Source: Paraburkholderia sp041321145 (GTDB taxonomy: Bacteria; Pseudomonadota; Gammaproteobacteria; Burkholderiales; Burkholderiaceae). From it: a DNA stretch of 64,000 bases. The stretch covers positions 62,001 to 126,000 of the forward strand of contig NZ_JBGGWA010000011.1 in the NCBI RefSeq assembly GCF_041321145.1, written 5' to 3'. Within the stretch, counting starts at the first letter, position 1. Each line of letters begins with the position of its first letter. Shown here piece by piece: positions 36,681 to 44,752 of the stretch. Position numbers and translations under genes: made by a program. The notes beneath the pieces were generated by a model that had not been told where the DNA came from, made no database searches, and worked only from the letters and a program-made list of their open reading frames with translations.

Positions 36681-36705
36681 GGAATTTTCCGTGCGGGAAA
36701 ATTCC
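36681..36705. repeat. Inverted repeat upstream of glycosyltransferase
   Basis: GGAATTTTCC/GGAAAATTCC, perfect 10-bp arms, 5-bp spacer (GTGCG), ~110 bp upstream of the glycosyltransferase start. AT-rich arms suggest an operator or cruciform rather than a terminator. Confidence 0.6.
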
Positions 36706-36780
36706 ATTGGCCTGTAGGTTTTATTCTGTTTCGGCGCGGGAGTTTGGCACGTGGTAGGGGGTAAGCTTGGGTGCCTAAGC

Positions 36781-36818
36781 GAATCCGCCTGGCGCACTAT
36801 CTTGTGCAAGGCGGATTC
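36781..36818 (-). terminator. Long hairpin after DUF3443 gene
   Basis: GAATCCGCCT/AGGCGGATTC (10 bp) with an inner GCAC/GTGC stem, 14 bp past the DUF3443 stop on the minus strand. No T-run; may be a terminator or 3' stabiliser. Confidence 0.5.
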
Positions 36819-36831
36819 CCATGTCGAACAT

Positions 36832-38100
36832 TCAGAACGCGTAATACGGACCGGGGCCGGCCGACGTCAAGCGCGACGCGATTGCCGTGTAGACCCGTCG
36901 TCCGAAAAAGAACGGCAGGCCCCAGCCGAAGCCGCTGCTGGCAATACCGGCCAGGTTGTTGAAGGCGTTATTCGACGACGCGAACAGCGCGGCCGAATTA
37001 CCGATCGCAAACGACACCGGGTTCGACGCGCCATCGGTACCCACGATCGCGGCATGCGCCGTCTGAGTCGAACTCGGGCAGTACCAGAAGCCGCATTGCG
37101 GCAACTGGCTGTTGTTGAAGAAGAGCCCGTTCGAGCCGCTGTCGACATAGCTTTGCGCATAAGTCTGGCCGCCGCTGGTGGTGACCACGAACCCCTGCGA
37201 ATTCGTCTTGACCACGCTCGCGCTGCCGAGCGTGTTGTTCGCCTGCGTGCCGATGCCGAAGATCATCGAGCCTGACACGCTGGCCGCGCCGGCGTCGGCA
37301 ATCGCCGGCAGGTCGATCACCACGCCGTTGTTGTCGAGTGCGAAGCGGCTGACCGGATTGGTCACCTGCTGCGCGAGCGCTTGCGTGCTCGCGAGGCAGG
37401 CGCCGCTGGCGTCGCACCTGTAATACCAGCGCGGCAGCGCGGTATTGACACAGCCGCTGCCGCAGTCGGCCGCGAACAGGCCGACCCCGAGAATTCCGTT
37501 GGCGCGCAGGCTGGAGACGGTCAGCATCGCCCGGCCCGAGCCCGCGCAATCGGTGGGCACGGTGGGCAGCGAGGGGTCGGAGATCAGCTGGATCGGAATC
37601 GCGGCGGCCAACTGACCGGCCATGCGCACGTCCGCGTTGCGCACCGCGCCCCAGGTGTAACCCCCGCCGAATACGGCGCACTCGCCCGTGATGCCGCTGC
37701 CCGAGCCTATTGCTGCCAGCGAGAGGCTCGCCGGCAGCGCGGACGCGAGAATTCGCAAGCCATGCGAGCCGGTGTCGACCTGAATGTTGTCGATCGTCGC
37801 GCAGTTGCCGGTGCCGGGCTGGCAGACTGTAACGCTGGTGGTCAGCATGTTGCGCGTCAGGCCCGGTGCAGTGCTGACCGTGATCGGCTGGACGTTCGGC
37901 GTGTTCGACTGGGGCACCGAGGGGGGCACGCTGGAGACGGCGTTTCCGGAAGGCGCGCTGGCGGCCGACGGGCTCGCGGCGCTCGGACTGCTGGCCGACC
38001 CTGTTTGGGACGTGTCAGCCGGCGTGCCGCCGCCACCGCCGCAACCGACGAGTGTCACGCAAACCAGAAGCAGGGCATGGAGATGAAAATGGGTCTTCAT
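36832..38100 (-). CDS. DUF3443 lipoprotein
   Basis: 422 residues from the ATG giving MKTHFHLHALLLVCVTLVGC, a lipoprotein signal with lipobox LVGC followed by a Gly run and a Ser/Ala-rich linker. The body (from ~90) includes VDTGSHGLRIL and YVDSGSNGLFF, DTG/DSG motifs reminiscent of pepsin/retropepsin aspartic proteases, typical of DUF3443. Several Cys pairs suggest disulfides in the envelope. The preceding gene, 52 bp upstream, is DUF2844, its usual partner. Proteolytic activity is only suggested by the motifs. Confidence 0.8.
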   Translation of the reverse strand: MKTHFHLHALLLVCVTLVGCGGGGGTPADTSQTGSASSPSAASPSAASAPSGNAVSSVPPSVPQSNTPNVQPITVSTAPGLTRNMLTTSVTVCQPGTGNCATIDNIQVDTGSHGLRILASALPASLSLAAIGSGSGITGECAVFGGGYTWGAVRNADVRMAGQLAAAIPIQLISDPSLPTVPTDCAGSGRAMLTVSSLRANGILGVGLFAADCGSGCVNTALPRWYYRCDASGACLASTQALAQQVTNPVSRFALDNNGVVIDLPAIADAGAASVSGSMIFGIGTQANNTLGSASVVKTNSQGFVVTTSGGQTYAQSYVDSGSNGLFFNNSQLPQCGFWYCPSSTQTAHAAIVGTDGASNPVSFAIGNSAALFASSNNAFNNLAGIASSGFGWGLPFFFGRRVYTAIASRLTSAGPGPYYAF

Positions 38101-38152
38101 GATGGTGTCGGCAATCGATCGTCGAGGCGTTTTCTTGATGACGTGCGCGGCG

Positions 38153-38617
38153 TCAGCGGAAGTCGTCGGCTGTGACGCCGGGCGGCAGTGCGGCGGGCAA
38201 CCATGCGCGCCCAACATAGCCGCGCATCGGACCGCCGGATTCCACGATCACGTCGGGGCGGGCCACCCGCGAGGCGTGCAGATTGCCGTCCGGCGTCGAA
38301 GTGGCGGCGCCTGTCAGATAGGAGCCGGTGTACGTTCCCAGCAGCGTGCGCAGGTCCGGCATGGTCGGGCCCTGCCACGTATAGGCGATGATCTGGCCGG
38401 TACTCGTCGCGTACTCATTGATGGTGGTATTGCCCGCGTCGGTCGATGTGCGCACGCGCAGCGCGCCGTTCAGCAAGGTTTGAGGCGCGGCGGCTGTCGA
38501 ATCTGCCTGGATGGGCGCGGTGCCACCCAATTCGGCTCGCGCGTCGGCGTTTGCGAACAGCACAGCAACTGCCGTCACCGAGGCGGCAACGGTCCGGGAA
38601 AAACAGGGATCTGGCAT
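38153..38617 (-). CDS. DUF2844 secreted protein
   Basis: 154 residues from the internal ATG giving MPDPCFSRT; signal peptide with core AASVTAVAVLF and likely cleavage after ADA. The mature part contains VRTSTDAGNTTINEYAT and the VFAYTW-like IIAYTWQGP of DUF2844, and ends in LPPGVTADDFR. Found together with DUF3443 in this group; likely one transcript. Function unknown. Confidence 0.8.
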   Translation of the reverse strand: MPDPCFSRTVAASVTAVAVLFANADARAELGGTAPIQADSTAAAPQTLLNGALRVRTSTDAGNTTINEYATSTGQIIAYTWQGPTMPDLRTLLGTYTGSYLTGAATSTPDGNLHASRVARPDVIVESGGPMRGYVGRAWLPAALPPGVTADDFR

Positions 38618-39074
38618 GGCAATCTGTCTCGTAGTCAGGCGCGAAATTTTTATTGAGATGTCCAATTCAAGATAACACTCAGGTTTCCTGATCGTTGTCA
38701 GGAACGCTTTGCCTGACTTCAGGTGGTCTCAAAAATGGACGCACGACGAGGACGGAAAGTGTCTTTTAAAACAATGACCTAACGTTGATGTAGGGCATAC
38801 CTGACGGTCGATTAGGAAGTGTTGTAGATTGTTAAATCTGGGCCGAAGGGGATGATCGCTGCCGCGAAATGGGGGTTTTTCTTCAAAGAGGACTCGCGAC
38901 AGACAGCGTGCTTCAGCGGTATCCAGGCTCTTCACTGCCGTAAGCGTTTTACCCGCCGCGCGCTGCTCAATTCGCAGGCAAACCCCGGTTTTTGCACACG
39001 ACTCGCCGGGATCGGTAAAATGTTGGGTTGATCCACGGAAACTTGCCGTGGCGTAGCGGAAGGATTCCCCGAAC
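38618..39074. other. Intergenic region before bamC
   Basis: About 450 bp with no convincing gene; contains small CCTGA/TCAGG repeats near 38688-38715 and the bamC promoter. dapA, the usual upstream neighbour of bamC, is absent. Confidence 0.6.
38992..39021 (+). promoter_or_regulatory. Candidate bamC promoter
   Basis: TTGCAC, 18-bp spacer, TAAAAT, about 53 bp before the bamC start codon; a good sigma-70 match. Confidence 0.55.
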
Positions 39075-40310
39075 ATGACTGATCTTCGTCTTACCAAGCG
39101 GTTTGCAGTAATGCTGATGGCAGGCGGTCTGGTCGCCGGCTGCAGCACCTCGTCGCCGACCAAAATCGACTACAAGAGCGACTCGAAATCGAAGCAAGTG
39201 TCTCTTGCCGTACCGCCGAACATGATCGATGAGACGTCCGATCAACGTTCGTTGCCCCCGCAAGGCGGCGAAACCTCGTTGTCCACGCTCAAGCAGGTCC
39301 AGGCGCAAGCACCGGCCGGCAATACCCTCGCGGTGGTGCCGCCGGTCAGCGGCATGCACATCCAGCGCGACGGCACGGAAAGCTGGCTCGTGATCGACAA
39401 CAAGGCGCCCGATCAGGCTTGGGCGCAGATTCGCCGCTTCTGGCAGGAGCAGGGCTTCCTGCTGGTGGTCGACCAGCGCGACAAGGGCGTGATGGAAACC
39501 GACTGGAACGAAACGCACGCGCAGATCAACGACGGCCTGATCCGCAATACGTTGTCCAAGGCAATGGGCAACAGCTACGTGAGCTCGGAGCGCAACAAGT
39601 ACCGTACGCGTCTCGAAAAGGCGCCAAACGGCGGCACTTACGTGTTTGTCAGCCAGAAGGGCATGCGCGAGGCGATCACCGGCCCGAACAACGATTCGAC
39701 CAAGTGGGAAGCGAAGCCGAACGATCCGGGCCTCGAACAGGAATACCTGAAGCGGCTGATGGCGGCGCTCGCGCTGGCCGATTCGCGCACGAAGTCAGGC
39801 GAAACGCAAAGCGCCGAGATGTCGCCGGCGGGCGCGCAAACGGCACCGAACGCGGCTACGGCGGGCGCGAAGTCGGCGGCTGCGGCCACGGCGGCGCAAA
39901 ATGTCGCGCTATCGGCACAACCGGCCATGCCGGATGCGAACTCGTCGAACGGCACGCCGGCACAGTTCTCGTCCACCGAGCTGACGCTCGGCGAGCCGTA
40001 TGACCGTGCCTGGCTGCGCGTGGGCCTCGCGCTCGACCGCAGCAACTTCACCGTCGACGATCGCGATGCGAGCCGCGGGCTGTACTTCGTGCGCTACGTC
40101 GATCCGAAGGATATGACTTCGGCGGAGCAGGGCTTCTGGAGCCAGGTGTTCCACGGCAGGAAGGAAAAGGTCGCCAAGCAGTATCGTGTGAACGTGCGCG
40201 CGGTGACGCCTGACCAGACCCGTGTGGCCGTGGTCGACGACAAGGGCGGTATCGATCAGAGCCCGCAGGCCAAGCAGATCATGAGTCTGATGGTCGACCA
40301 GTTGCACTGA
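39075..40310 (+). CDS. bamC: Outer membrane assembly lipoprotein BamC
   Basis: 411 residues. Lipoprotein signal with lipobox VAGC, an unstructured N-terminal stretch (KIDYKSDSKSKQVSLAVPP, the BamD-binding type), then two helix-grip domains (~100-245 and ~310-405) separated by an Ala-rich linker. It belongs to the beta-barrel assembly machinery on the periplasmic side of the outer membrane. In related genomes it follows dapA; here it has its own promoter. A strong terminator follows. Confidence 0.92.
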   Translation: MTDLRLTKRFAVMLMAGGLVAGCSTSSPTKIDYKSDSKSKQVSLAVPPNMIDETSDQRSLPPQGGETSLSTLKQVQAQAPAGNTLAVVPPVSGMHIQRDGTESWLVIDNKAPDQAWAQIRRFWQEQGFLLVVDQRDKGVMETDWNETHAQINDGLIRNTLSKAMGNSYVSSERNKYRTRLEKAPNGGTYVFVSQKGMREAITGPNNDSTKWEAKPNDPGLEQEYLKRLMAALALADSRTKSGETQSAEMSPAGAQTAPNAATAGAKSAAAATAAQNVALSAQPAMPDANSSNGTPAQFSSTELTLGEPYDRAWLRVGLALDRSNFTVDDRDASRGLYFVRYVDPKDMTSAEQGFWSQVFHGRKEKVAKQYRVNVRAVTPDQTRVAVVDDKGGIDQSPQAKQIMSLMVDQLH

Positions 40311-40345
40311 GCGAAGTCGTAGCACGCAGCAAAACGCTGTTTGAA

Positions 40346-40379
40346 AACCCGCCCGGAATACAGTCCGGGCGGGTTTTTT
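40346..40379 (+). terminator. Terminator of bamC
   Basis: AACCCGCCCGGA/TCCGGGCGGGTT, 12-bp stem, 6-base loop, then six T; ~35 bp after the stop codon. Confidence 0.92.
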
Positions 40380-40490
40380 CATGCCCAGATTTTCTCTCAC
40401 GCCACGATCCATAGACCGCAGCCCTTGCGTGCGCGTGTTTTGCTTCCGTATGAAACACCGGCATGAACCGGATCTCAACGGGAGGTGGCC

Positions 40491-40619
40491 ATGTTCGACG
40501 TGATCCCTTACCGGGTGTGGGCGGCGAGTTGGCCCGATGCGGAGGGGAAAGAGAGGGCGACGCCGGACGCGCCGCCCAGCGGGTCAGGTGTCGGCGCGGC
40601 GCGGCCCGGCCCACGGTAG
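40491..40619 (+). CDS. Possible small ORF, 42 aa
   Basis: An ATG preceded by a very good GGGAGGTGG ribosome-binding site opens a 42-codon frame (MFDVIPYRVWAASWPD...) rich in Pro/Gly/Ala at its end. Its last 36 bp overlap the 3' end of the leftward EamA gene. No similarity recognised; it may be spurious. Confidence 0.3.
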   Translation: MFDVIPYRVWAASWPDAEGKERATPDAPPSGSGVGAARPGPR

Positions 40620-41510
40620 ACGTTTGATCACGCCGGTGGCAAGCGCAGTGCCGACGAGAATCACGCCGCAGCCTTCCAGCATGCCCGGCGACACGTTTTC
40701 GCCGAGAAACAGCGCGCCCCACAGAATGCCGAAAATCGGAATCACGAAGGTCACCGTAATCGCGCGCGCCGGCCCTGCCACCGCGATCAGGTGGAAGAAC
40801 AGCATGTACGCAACGCCGGTACACGCGACGCCCAGCGCAATCACCGCGCCCCAGGCGTGCAGCGAGATCGGCGCAGCCGGCCAATAGATCACCGCGAGCG
40901 GCAGCAGCACGACGGTGGCGCCGATCATCGTGCCAGCCGCGATCGTCAATGCGTCGACGCCGGTGAGGTGACGCTTCGTGTAATTGGCTGCGATGCCGTA
41001 CAGCAGTGTGGCGCCGAGTGCCGCGGCGGCCGCGAGTGCCGTGGTAAGCGGTGTGGCGGCCGAGCCGTTCGGTGAGGCGATCTGATCCCACACCAGCATC
41101 AAGACGCCGAGAAAGCCAATCACGAGACCGAGCGTGCGCAGCGCGCTCAGGCGATCGCGCAGCCATAGAAAGCCGACGACCGCGCCCCATAGCGGCGTGG
41201 TCGCATTGATCACGGACGTCACACCCGCCGACAGCGTCAGCTCGGCATACGCGAACAGGCAGAACGGCGCCGCCGAATTCAGGATGCCGACCACCAGCAG
41301 CGGCAACGCGCGCGTGCTCAGAATCGCGGCGGACTGGCGCAGCGGCCGCCGCGCGATCAGTACCACCGAGAGGAAGACGGCGCCGATGCCGACACGCAGC
41401 GCCATGAGCGGTGCGACGCCGAAGTCGCTCACACCGACGCGGATAAACAGAAACGAGGCGCCCCATAGGGCGGCCAGGAATAACAACTGCAGCAGGTTTT
41501 TAGCATTCAT
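40584..41510 (-). CDS. EamA-family (DMT) transporter
   Basis: 308 residues from the ATG giving MNAKNLLQLLFLAALWGASF; ten predicted membrane helices in two EamA repeats, with ATTPLWGAVVGFLWL closing the first half and FVIPIFGILWGALFLGE in the second. Drug/metabolite transporter family; exports an unknown metabolite. Single gene. Confidence 0.88.
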   Translation of the reverse strand: MNAKNLLQLLFLAALWGASFLFIRVGVSDFGVAPLMALRVGIGAVFLSVVLIARRPLRQSAAILSTRALPLLVVGILNSAAPFCLFAYAELTLSAGVTSVINATTPLWGAVVGFLWLRDRLSALRTLGLVIGFLGVLMLVWDQIASPNGSAATPLTTALAAAAALGATLLYGIAANYTKRHLTGVDALTIAAGTMIGATVVLLPLAVIYWPAAPISLHAWGAVIALGVACTGVAYMLFFHLIAVAGPARAITVTFVIPIFGILWGALFLGENVSPGMLEGCGVILVGTALATGVIKRLPWAGPRRADT

Positions 41511-41964
41511 CGTGGTGGCGCCGCGCGCGGTTGAGTCGAGACGCCTGTGCATCGTAGCAGCGCGATCGCGCGAAACGTTTCAGGCAGGAATGAAACGGCA
41601 AGATTCGAGGGAGGAGGGCGTTTGATAGTCGTGATCGTAAGCGTAACCGAGGCGTCCGCAAAACGAACAATTTTCACGCTGTTGTGAGAAAAATTACGAT
41701 GAATTTGACGCGATTGAGAGGCGCAGGCGGACCCGGGGAGGGGTGTGTTCCGGGGACGTGAGTTATTTTACGGCAGTGCACCAGCAGCGCGGCCCGCTTG
41801 GGGCGGGTGGACCTTATCTTTAAAAGGAGGGGGGCGCACCCTGGGGGTGCGCCCGCCGATTAATCCACTTAGAGGTCAGCTAGCGGAGCGGGCCCGTCGC
41901 GCCGGCATTGACGACGCCAAGGCGTTGGCCCGCTGCATCCAACCAGCGTGCGAGCACGCACACC
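41511..41964. other. Intergenic region, EamA upstream / lactate permease downstream
   Basis: About 450 bp with no gene recognised; holds the permease terminator and the EamA upstream region. Confidence 0.6.
41832..41854 (-). terminator. Terminator of lactate permease gene
   Basis: Perfect 10-bp stem GGGCGCACCC/GGGTGCGCCC with a 3-base loop, followed on the minus strand by CCCCTCCTTTT, 110 bp beyond the stop. Confidence 0.7.
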
Positions 41965-43563
41965 TCAGTGCGGAATCATCCCCTGCAGGAAATTCTGTTG
42001 CAGCCATACCAGCACGCCGAGTACCACCGTCAACAGAATCGAATGCTTGAAGGTCTTGGCGAACACGACGCCTTCCTTGCCTTTGAGTTCGGTCGTCGCC
42101 ACGCCGGTCGAGATGTTTTGCGGCGAGATCATCTTGCCCATCACGCCGCCCGACGAATTGGTCGCCGCCATCAGGATCGGGTTGAGGTTCAGCTGATGGG
42201 CCGCCACCACCTGCAGGTTGCCGAACAGCGCATTGCCCGATGTATCGCTGCCGGACAGGAACACCGCGACCCAGCCAAGAAATGCCGACACCAGCGGAAA
42301 GAACGCTCCAACCGACGCGGCACCCAGCCCGAGCGTATAAGTGAGCCCCGAGTAATTCATCAGATAGGCGAGGCCGACAATCGTCGCCACCGTCAGAATG
42401 GCAATGCGCGTCTGGACCCACGTGTCGACGATGGCCGCGCCGAATTCGCGCGCGCCGAGCCTCACCACGAAAGACGTGATGATGGCGGCCACCAGAATCG
42501 CCGTGCCGGTCGCCAACGGCTGGAAGTCCCAGGTCGCGCCGTACGGGGTGTTATACAGCGTGATGAACACCGCCTTGTCGAGTCCCGGCCACGGCACCTT
42601 GACGTCGCCGATCAGGAAAATTTTGGCGACGGTCCAGATGATCACCACCACCGAGACGATGATCCACGGATACCATCCCTGGGTGCCGCCGATTTTGCCG
42701 CGCACCTCGCCGACACGGTCGATATTGATCGCGAATTTGGGATCGGCCGCCGGCTTCCACACGCGCAGAAACGCGATGGTCAGAATCAGCGACATCATCG
42801 ACGACAACACATCGGTCAAGCTGTAGTTCACGTAGTTCGATGCGACGAACTGCGTCAGCGCGAAGCTCGCGCCCGACACCAGCAGCACCGGCCACACGCG
42901 CAGCATGTTGCGAAAGCCTGCATACACGCCGATCACATAGAACGGCAGCAGGAACGCGAAGAACGGCAACTGGCGGCCGACCATCTTCGCAAGCGAGTCG
43001 GCCGGCAGGTGCGTGACCGCGCCGAGCACGGTGATCGGCACGCCGAGCGCGCCGAACGCGACCGGCGCGGTGTTGAAGATGAGCGTGAAGGTCAGCGCCT
43101 CGAGTGTGGGGAAGCCCAGCAGGATCAGCAGCGAACTGGTGATCGCAACCGGCGTGCCGAAACCGGAAATCCCTTCGAGCAGCGCGCCGAACGAGAAGCC
43201 GACCACGACCAGCACGACGCGCCGGTCGTTCGGCAGATTGTCGATCATCCACATGCGGAAAGCCGCGAAGCGGCCTGAGCGTTGCGCGATGTTGTACAGC
43301 AGGATCGCCGCGAACACGATCCACATCACCGGCCAGCAGGCGAACACCACGCCGTTGGCCACCGAATCGACCGCAAGCCCCACTGGAAATTGCCAAAAGA
43401 AGACCGCCACGATGAAGCCGACGATCAGTCCCGCGAGCGACGCCTGCCAGGCCGGCCTGCGCGCCCAGCCAAGCAGTAGCAGAACGACGATGATCGGCAG
43501 CGCGGCGACAAGAAACGATGGCAATAGCGAATTGCCGACGGGTGTGAGTAGTTGGTGAAACAT
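41965..43563 (-). CDS. lldP: L-lactate permease
   Basis: 532 residues from the ATG after GAAGGAGACGCG; a dozen or more membrane helices, LldP/GlcA family. Landmarks: LLEGISGFGTPVAITSSLL, GFPTLEALTFTLIFNTAPVAFGALG and LSGSDTSGNALFGNLQ. It imports L-lactate, D-lactate or glycolate with protons. No lactate dehydrogenase genes adjoin, so the preferred hydroxy acid is open. A sigma-70 promoter is visible upstream. Confidence 0.93.
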   Translation of the reverse strand: MFHQLLTPVGNSLLPSFLVAALPIIVVLLLLGWARRPAWQASLAGLIVGFIVAVFFWQFPVGLAVDSVANGVVFACWPVMWIVFAAILLYNIAQRSGRFAAFRMWMIDNLPNDRRVVLVVVGFSFGALLEGISGFGTPVAITSSLLILLGFPTLEALTFTLIFNTAPVAFGALGVPITVLGAVTHLPADSLAKMVGRQLPFFAFLLPFYVIGVYAGFRNMLRVWPVLLVSGASFALTQFVASNYVNYSLTDVLSSMMSLILTIAFLRVWKPAADPKFAINIDRVGEVRGKIGGTQGWYPWIIVSVVVIIWTVAKIFLIGDVKVPWPGLDKAVFITLYNTPYGATWDFQPLATGTAILVAAIITSFVVRLGAREFGAAIVDTWVQTRIAILTVATIVGLAYLMNYSGLTYTLGLGAASVGAFFPLVSAFLGWVAVFLSGSDTSGNALFGNLQVVAAHQLNLNPILMAATNSSGGVMGKMISPQNISTGVATTELKGKEGVVFAKTFKHSILLTVVLGVLVWLQQNFLQGMIPH

Positions 43564-43885
43564 CGCGTCTCCTTCGTTGTTGTTCGAACTCGACGCAAGA
43601 CCACGCACTGCGGGCGCGTCGCTATGGCATGACGGATGGGCGTCCGCGACGCTTGCATGACGCGCCGGTTCGCATATTTAAACGAGTACTGTGTGGCTTC
43701 CCCAAGCATAGAGCCCGGGCGTAGGGCGTCAAGAAGGGAAACTACGGGCGAAGGAGGGAAGAAAGGCGCGCGCAGCGTCGTGCGGGCCGGGCGGGGCACG
43801 TCATGATGCGTGCGCTGGAAAGCCCGGACTCGCCATGCGCCCGCATCGTACGAGGGGCACGGCGGGTAAGTCGGGGCAGCACGAC
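43564..43885. other. Intergenic region before lactate permease
   Basis: About 320 bp with no gene recognised; contains the permease promoter and the downstream end of the Tyr-rich lipoprotein gene. Confidence 0.6.
43705..43732 (-). promoter_or_regulatory. Candidate lactate permease promoter
   Basis: On the minus strand TTGACG, 16-bp spacer, TATGCT; ~140 bp before the permease start. Confidence 0.5.
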
Positions 43886-44374
43886 TCAGTGATAGTGGCC
43901 GTGACCACCCCATCCGCCGTGGCCGCGCCCCCAATAGCCGCCGAAACCGAAGCCGATCGAGACAGACGGCCCATACCAGCCCGGATACCCGTAGTAGGCG
44001 GGGTAAACAGGAGGCGGATAGTAGGCGGGATAAGCCGGCGCAACATACACGGGTGGCGGTTGAGCGACCACGTAGGCAGGCGGCAGGGTTTGCGAATTGG
44101 CTTGCGCTTGCTGCGCCGCTTGAGCCTGCTGTTGTTGCTGACTTGCCGGGTCGCCGGCAGTCCCTACGGGTACTTCGCGCTGGGCGCCGGCTGCCGGGAC
44201 CGTGGCGTAGTACGGGTAGTAGCCCGGATAGTAGCCGTAAGGGTAATAGCAGCCGGACAAGGTCAGCATGCAGGCCGCGCCGGTGAGCGCAATCCCTGCT
44301 TGTGCAATACGGGGCAAGCCGCGCGGCAGCCGCGGGCGGATCGCGCAAAACGAGTTGATGACGGGGGACTTCAT
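43886..44374 (-). CDS. Tyr/Pro-rich lipoprotein
   Basis: 162 residues from the ATG after CCAGGAGCG. Signal with lipobox LSGC, then repetitive Tyr/Pro/Gly segments (YYPYGYYPGYYPYYA), a Gln-rich stretch (about residues 75-95) and a C-terminal Gly/His tail (GRGHGGWGGHGHYH). Low-complexity envelope protein, likely outer-membrane-anchored; aromatic/His content could bind metal or polysaccharide, which is only a guess. Confidence 0.75.
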   Translation of the reverse strand: MKSPVINSFCAIRPRLPRGLPRIAQAGIALTGAACMLTLSGCYYPYGYYPGYYPYYATVPAAGAQREVPVGTAGDPASQQQQQAQAAQQAQANSQTLPPAYVVAQPPPVYVAPAYPAYYPPPVYPAYYGYPGWYGPSVSIGFGFGGYWGRGHGGWGGHGHYH

Positions 44375-44752
44375 GACGCGCTCCTGGTTACATCGGACGC
44401 CGCCATCCGGGGCGTCATGGCTTGAGCTTACGCCGCCGGAGCGCCAGGAGGATTGCAAAACCGTAACGGCTTATTTCACCTCATTGCGGAGCGTCTCCCG
44501 CCGCGACCGGGACACTCCGCGCCGTCCATACATTTGATCGTTTCGCCCCGGCCGGTATTCAGATGGGTGAGCTTGTCAGCAAACTATCGGGTTTCGTAAT
44601 CACATGTTCCCTGGCGCCTGGCATGCGGTGTGTCAGGCCGCCCAGAAACGCAAAAGCCCGCCAGTGGCGGGCTTCCATACTGCAATGCAGTGATGCAGAG
44701 AGCGCTGATGGCGCACGCGTCCTAGTGCGCCCGCGATCCGAACCTTCCGACC
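44375..44752. other. Intergenic region after thiC
   Basis: About 380 bp with the thiC terminator; no gene recognised elsewhere in it. Confidence 0.6.
44654..44674 (-). terminator. Terminator of thiC
   Basis: AAGCCCGCC/GGCGGGCTT, 9-bp stem, 3-base loop, followed on the minus strand by TTGCGTTTC. Confidence 0.75.

Noticed and set aside
41908..43278. 456-aa plus-strand open frame opposite the lactate permease
   Set aside because: Antisense shadow; charged, His/Arg-rich composition with no family pattern.
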